From: Plutella xylostella
Taxonomy: Eukaryota; Arthropoda; Insecta; Lepidoptera; Plutellidae
Direction of reading: 5' to 3'
Length of the DNA: 64,000 nt
NCBI RefSeq assembly: GCF_932276165.1
Contig: NC_064008.1
Coordinates: 4,097,001 to 4,161,000 of the forward strand
Shown here: positions 63,767 through 64,000 of the stretch, in pieces
Layout: every line of letters starts with the position of its first letter
Position numbering within the stretch: position 1 is the stretch's first letter
Program-made: the position numbers and the translations under genes
The notes under the pieces: model-generated
The model's input: the letters and a program-made list of their open reading frames with translations, nothing else
Told to the model about the DNA's origin: nothing
Database searches by the model: none

Positions 63767-63971
63767 TGTAGTGTTTGTATCTATACAGTAGATATAACGC
63801 CTTGTCTCATGTACACAAGTAGTGAGGTAGCACGTCGGTGGCGGGCTGAGTCAGTCTGTGTTTGACCGGCGAGCCGACTGGACGTGTGCCTGCACGTGCG
63901 GCTTGGTGTTACAGTGAGCCATAGGTTTTGCGTGTTGTGCAGCTATACACGATATAATTGTAGACCCTACA
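63767..63971 (+). repeat. Gypsy 2 3' LTR
   Basis: Identical to the 5' LTR. It is followed by the second ATATA of the target duplication; the window then ends in unassigned AT-rich DNA. Confidence 0.95.
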
Positions 63972-64000
63972 ATATATATTAGTAGGTATAATGTAATGGA

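Larger units (their letters stand above)
58709..63971 (+). mobile_element. Gypsy element 2 (Ty3/Gypsy, Mag/K02A2.6-like), complete, 5263 bp
   Basis: Identical 205-bp LTRs and a 5-bp duplication, ATATA (58704-58708, 63972-63976; low complexity). The order is 5' LTR, primer site, a long leader with two tandem arrays, a single gag-pol ORF, a polypurine tract and the 3' LTR. The ORF is open throughout. Zinc knuckles and a fused gag-pol with 'WPQMNGEVERQNRDIL' fit the Mag-type (K02A2.6-like) clade from memory. It appears recent and complete. Confidence 0.93.

Overview
The window looks like repeat-dense intergenic or intronic DNA from a moth or butterfly (Lepidoptera). The DNA is AT-rich. It is full of tRNA-headed SINEs, LINE 3' ends with short microsatellite tails, and many small inverted-repeat transposons of kinds familiar from lepidopteran genomes. 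I found no host protein gene, no free-standing tRNA or rRNA gene, and nothing bacterial. All long open reading frames belong to retrotransposons. The species call is inference; I could not run a database search.

Layout. 0-12 kb: no long gene; small DNA transposons, including two of three copies of an unusual 0.6-0.76 kb family with perfect 9-bp target-site duplications, plus SINE copies and a truncated LINE. 12.36-15.8 kb (-): a LINE with an intact endonuclease/reverse-transcriptase ORF, inserted into an older modular repeat. 17.56-22.4 kb (+): a second LINE with a PHD-finger ORF1 and an ORF2 broken by one stop codon. 22.7-39 kb: hAT-like, piggyBac-like, Harbinger-like and other inverted-repeat elements, with SINEs that carry 10-14 bp target duplications. 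39.3-44.1 kb (-): a third LINE with an intact ORF2 and the end of ORF1. 47.2-53.4 kb (-): a complete Ty3/Gypsy element with identical 132-bp LTRs, gag, pol in a shifted frame, and an extra small membrane-protein ORF upstream of gag. 54-57 kb: a TA-flanked inverted-repeat element and the third 9-bp-duplication element, nested in another MITE. 58.7-63.97 kb (+): a second complete Gypsy element with identical 205-bp LTRs, a single gag-pol ORF, and a leader carrying two DNA repeat arrays with spacings near one and two helical turns.

How the parts work together. The LINEs encode nicking endonuclease and reverse transcriptase; the SINEs depend on LINE machinery, as their tails and target duplications show. 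The short inverted-repeat elements have no intact transposase here and must have been moved by enzymes encoded elsewhere. Both Gypsy elements have every part needed for their own replication (LTRs, primer site, polypurine tract, protease, RT, RNase H, integrase), and their identical LTRs imply recent insertion. The most interesting features are the extra membrane-protein ORF of the first Gypsy, the phased repeat arrays in the leader of the second, the 9-bp-duplication family, and a SINE whose 5' junction holds an inverted copy of its own target.
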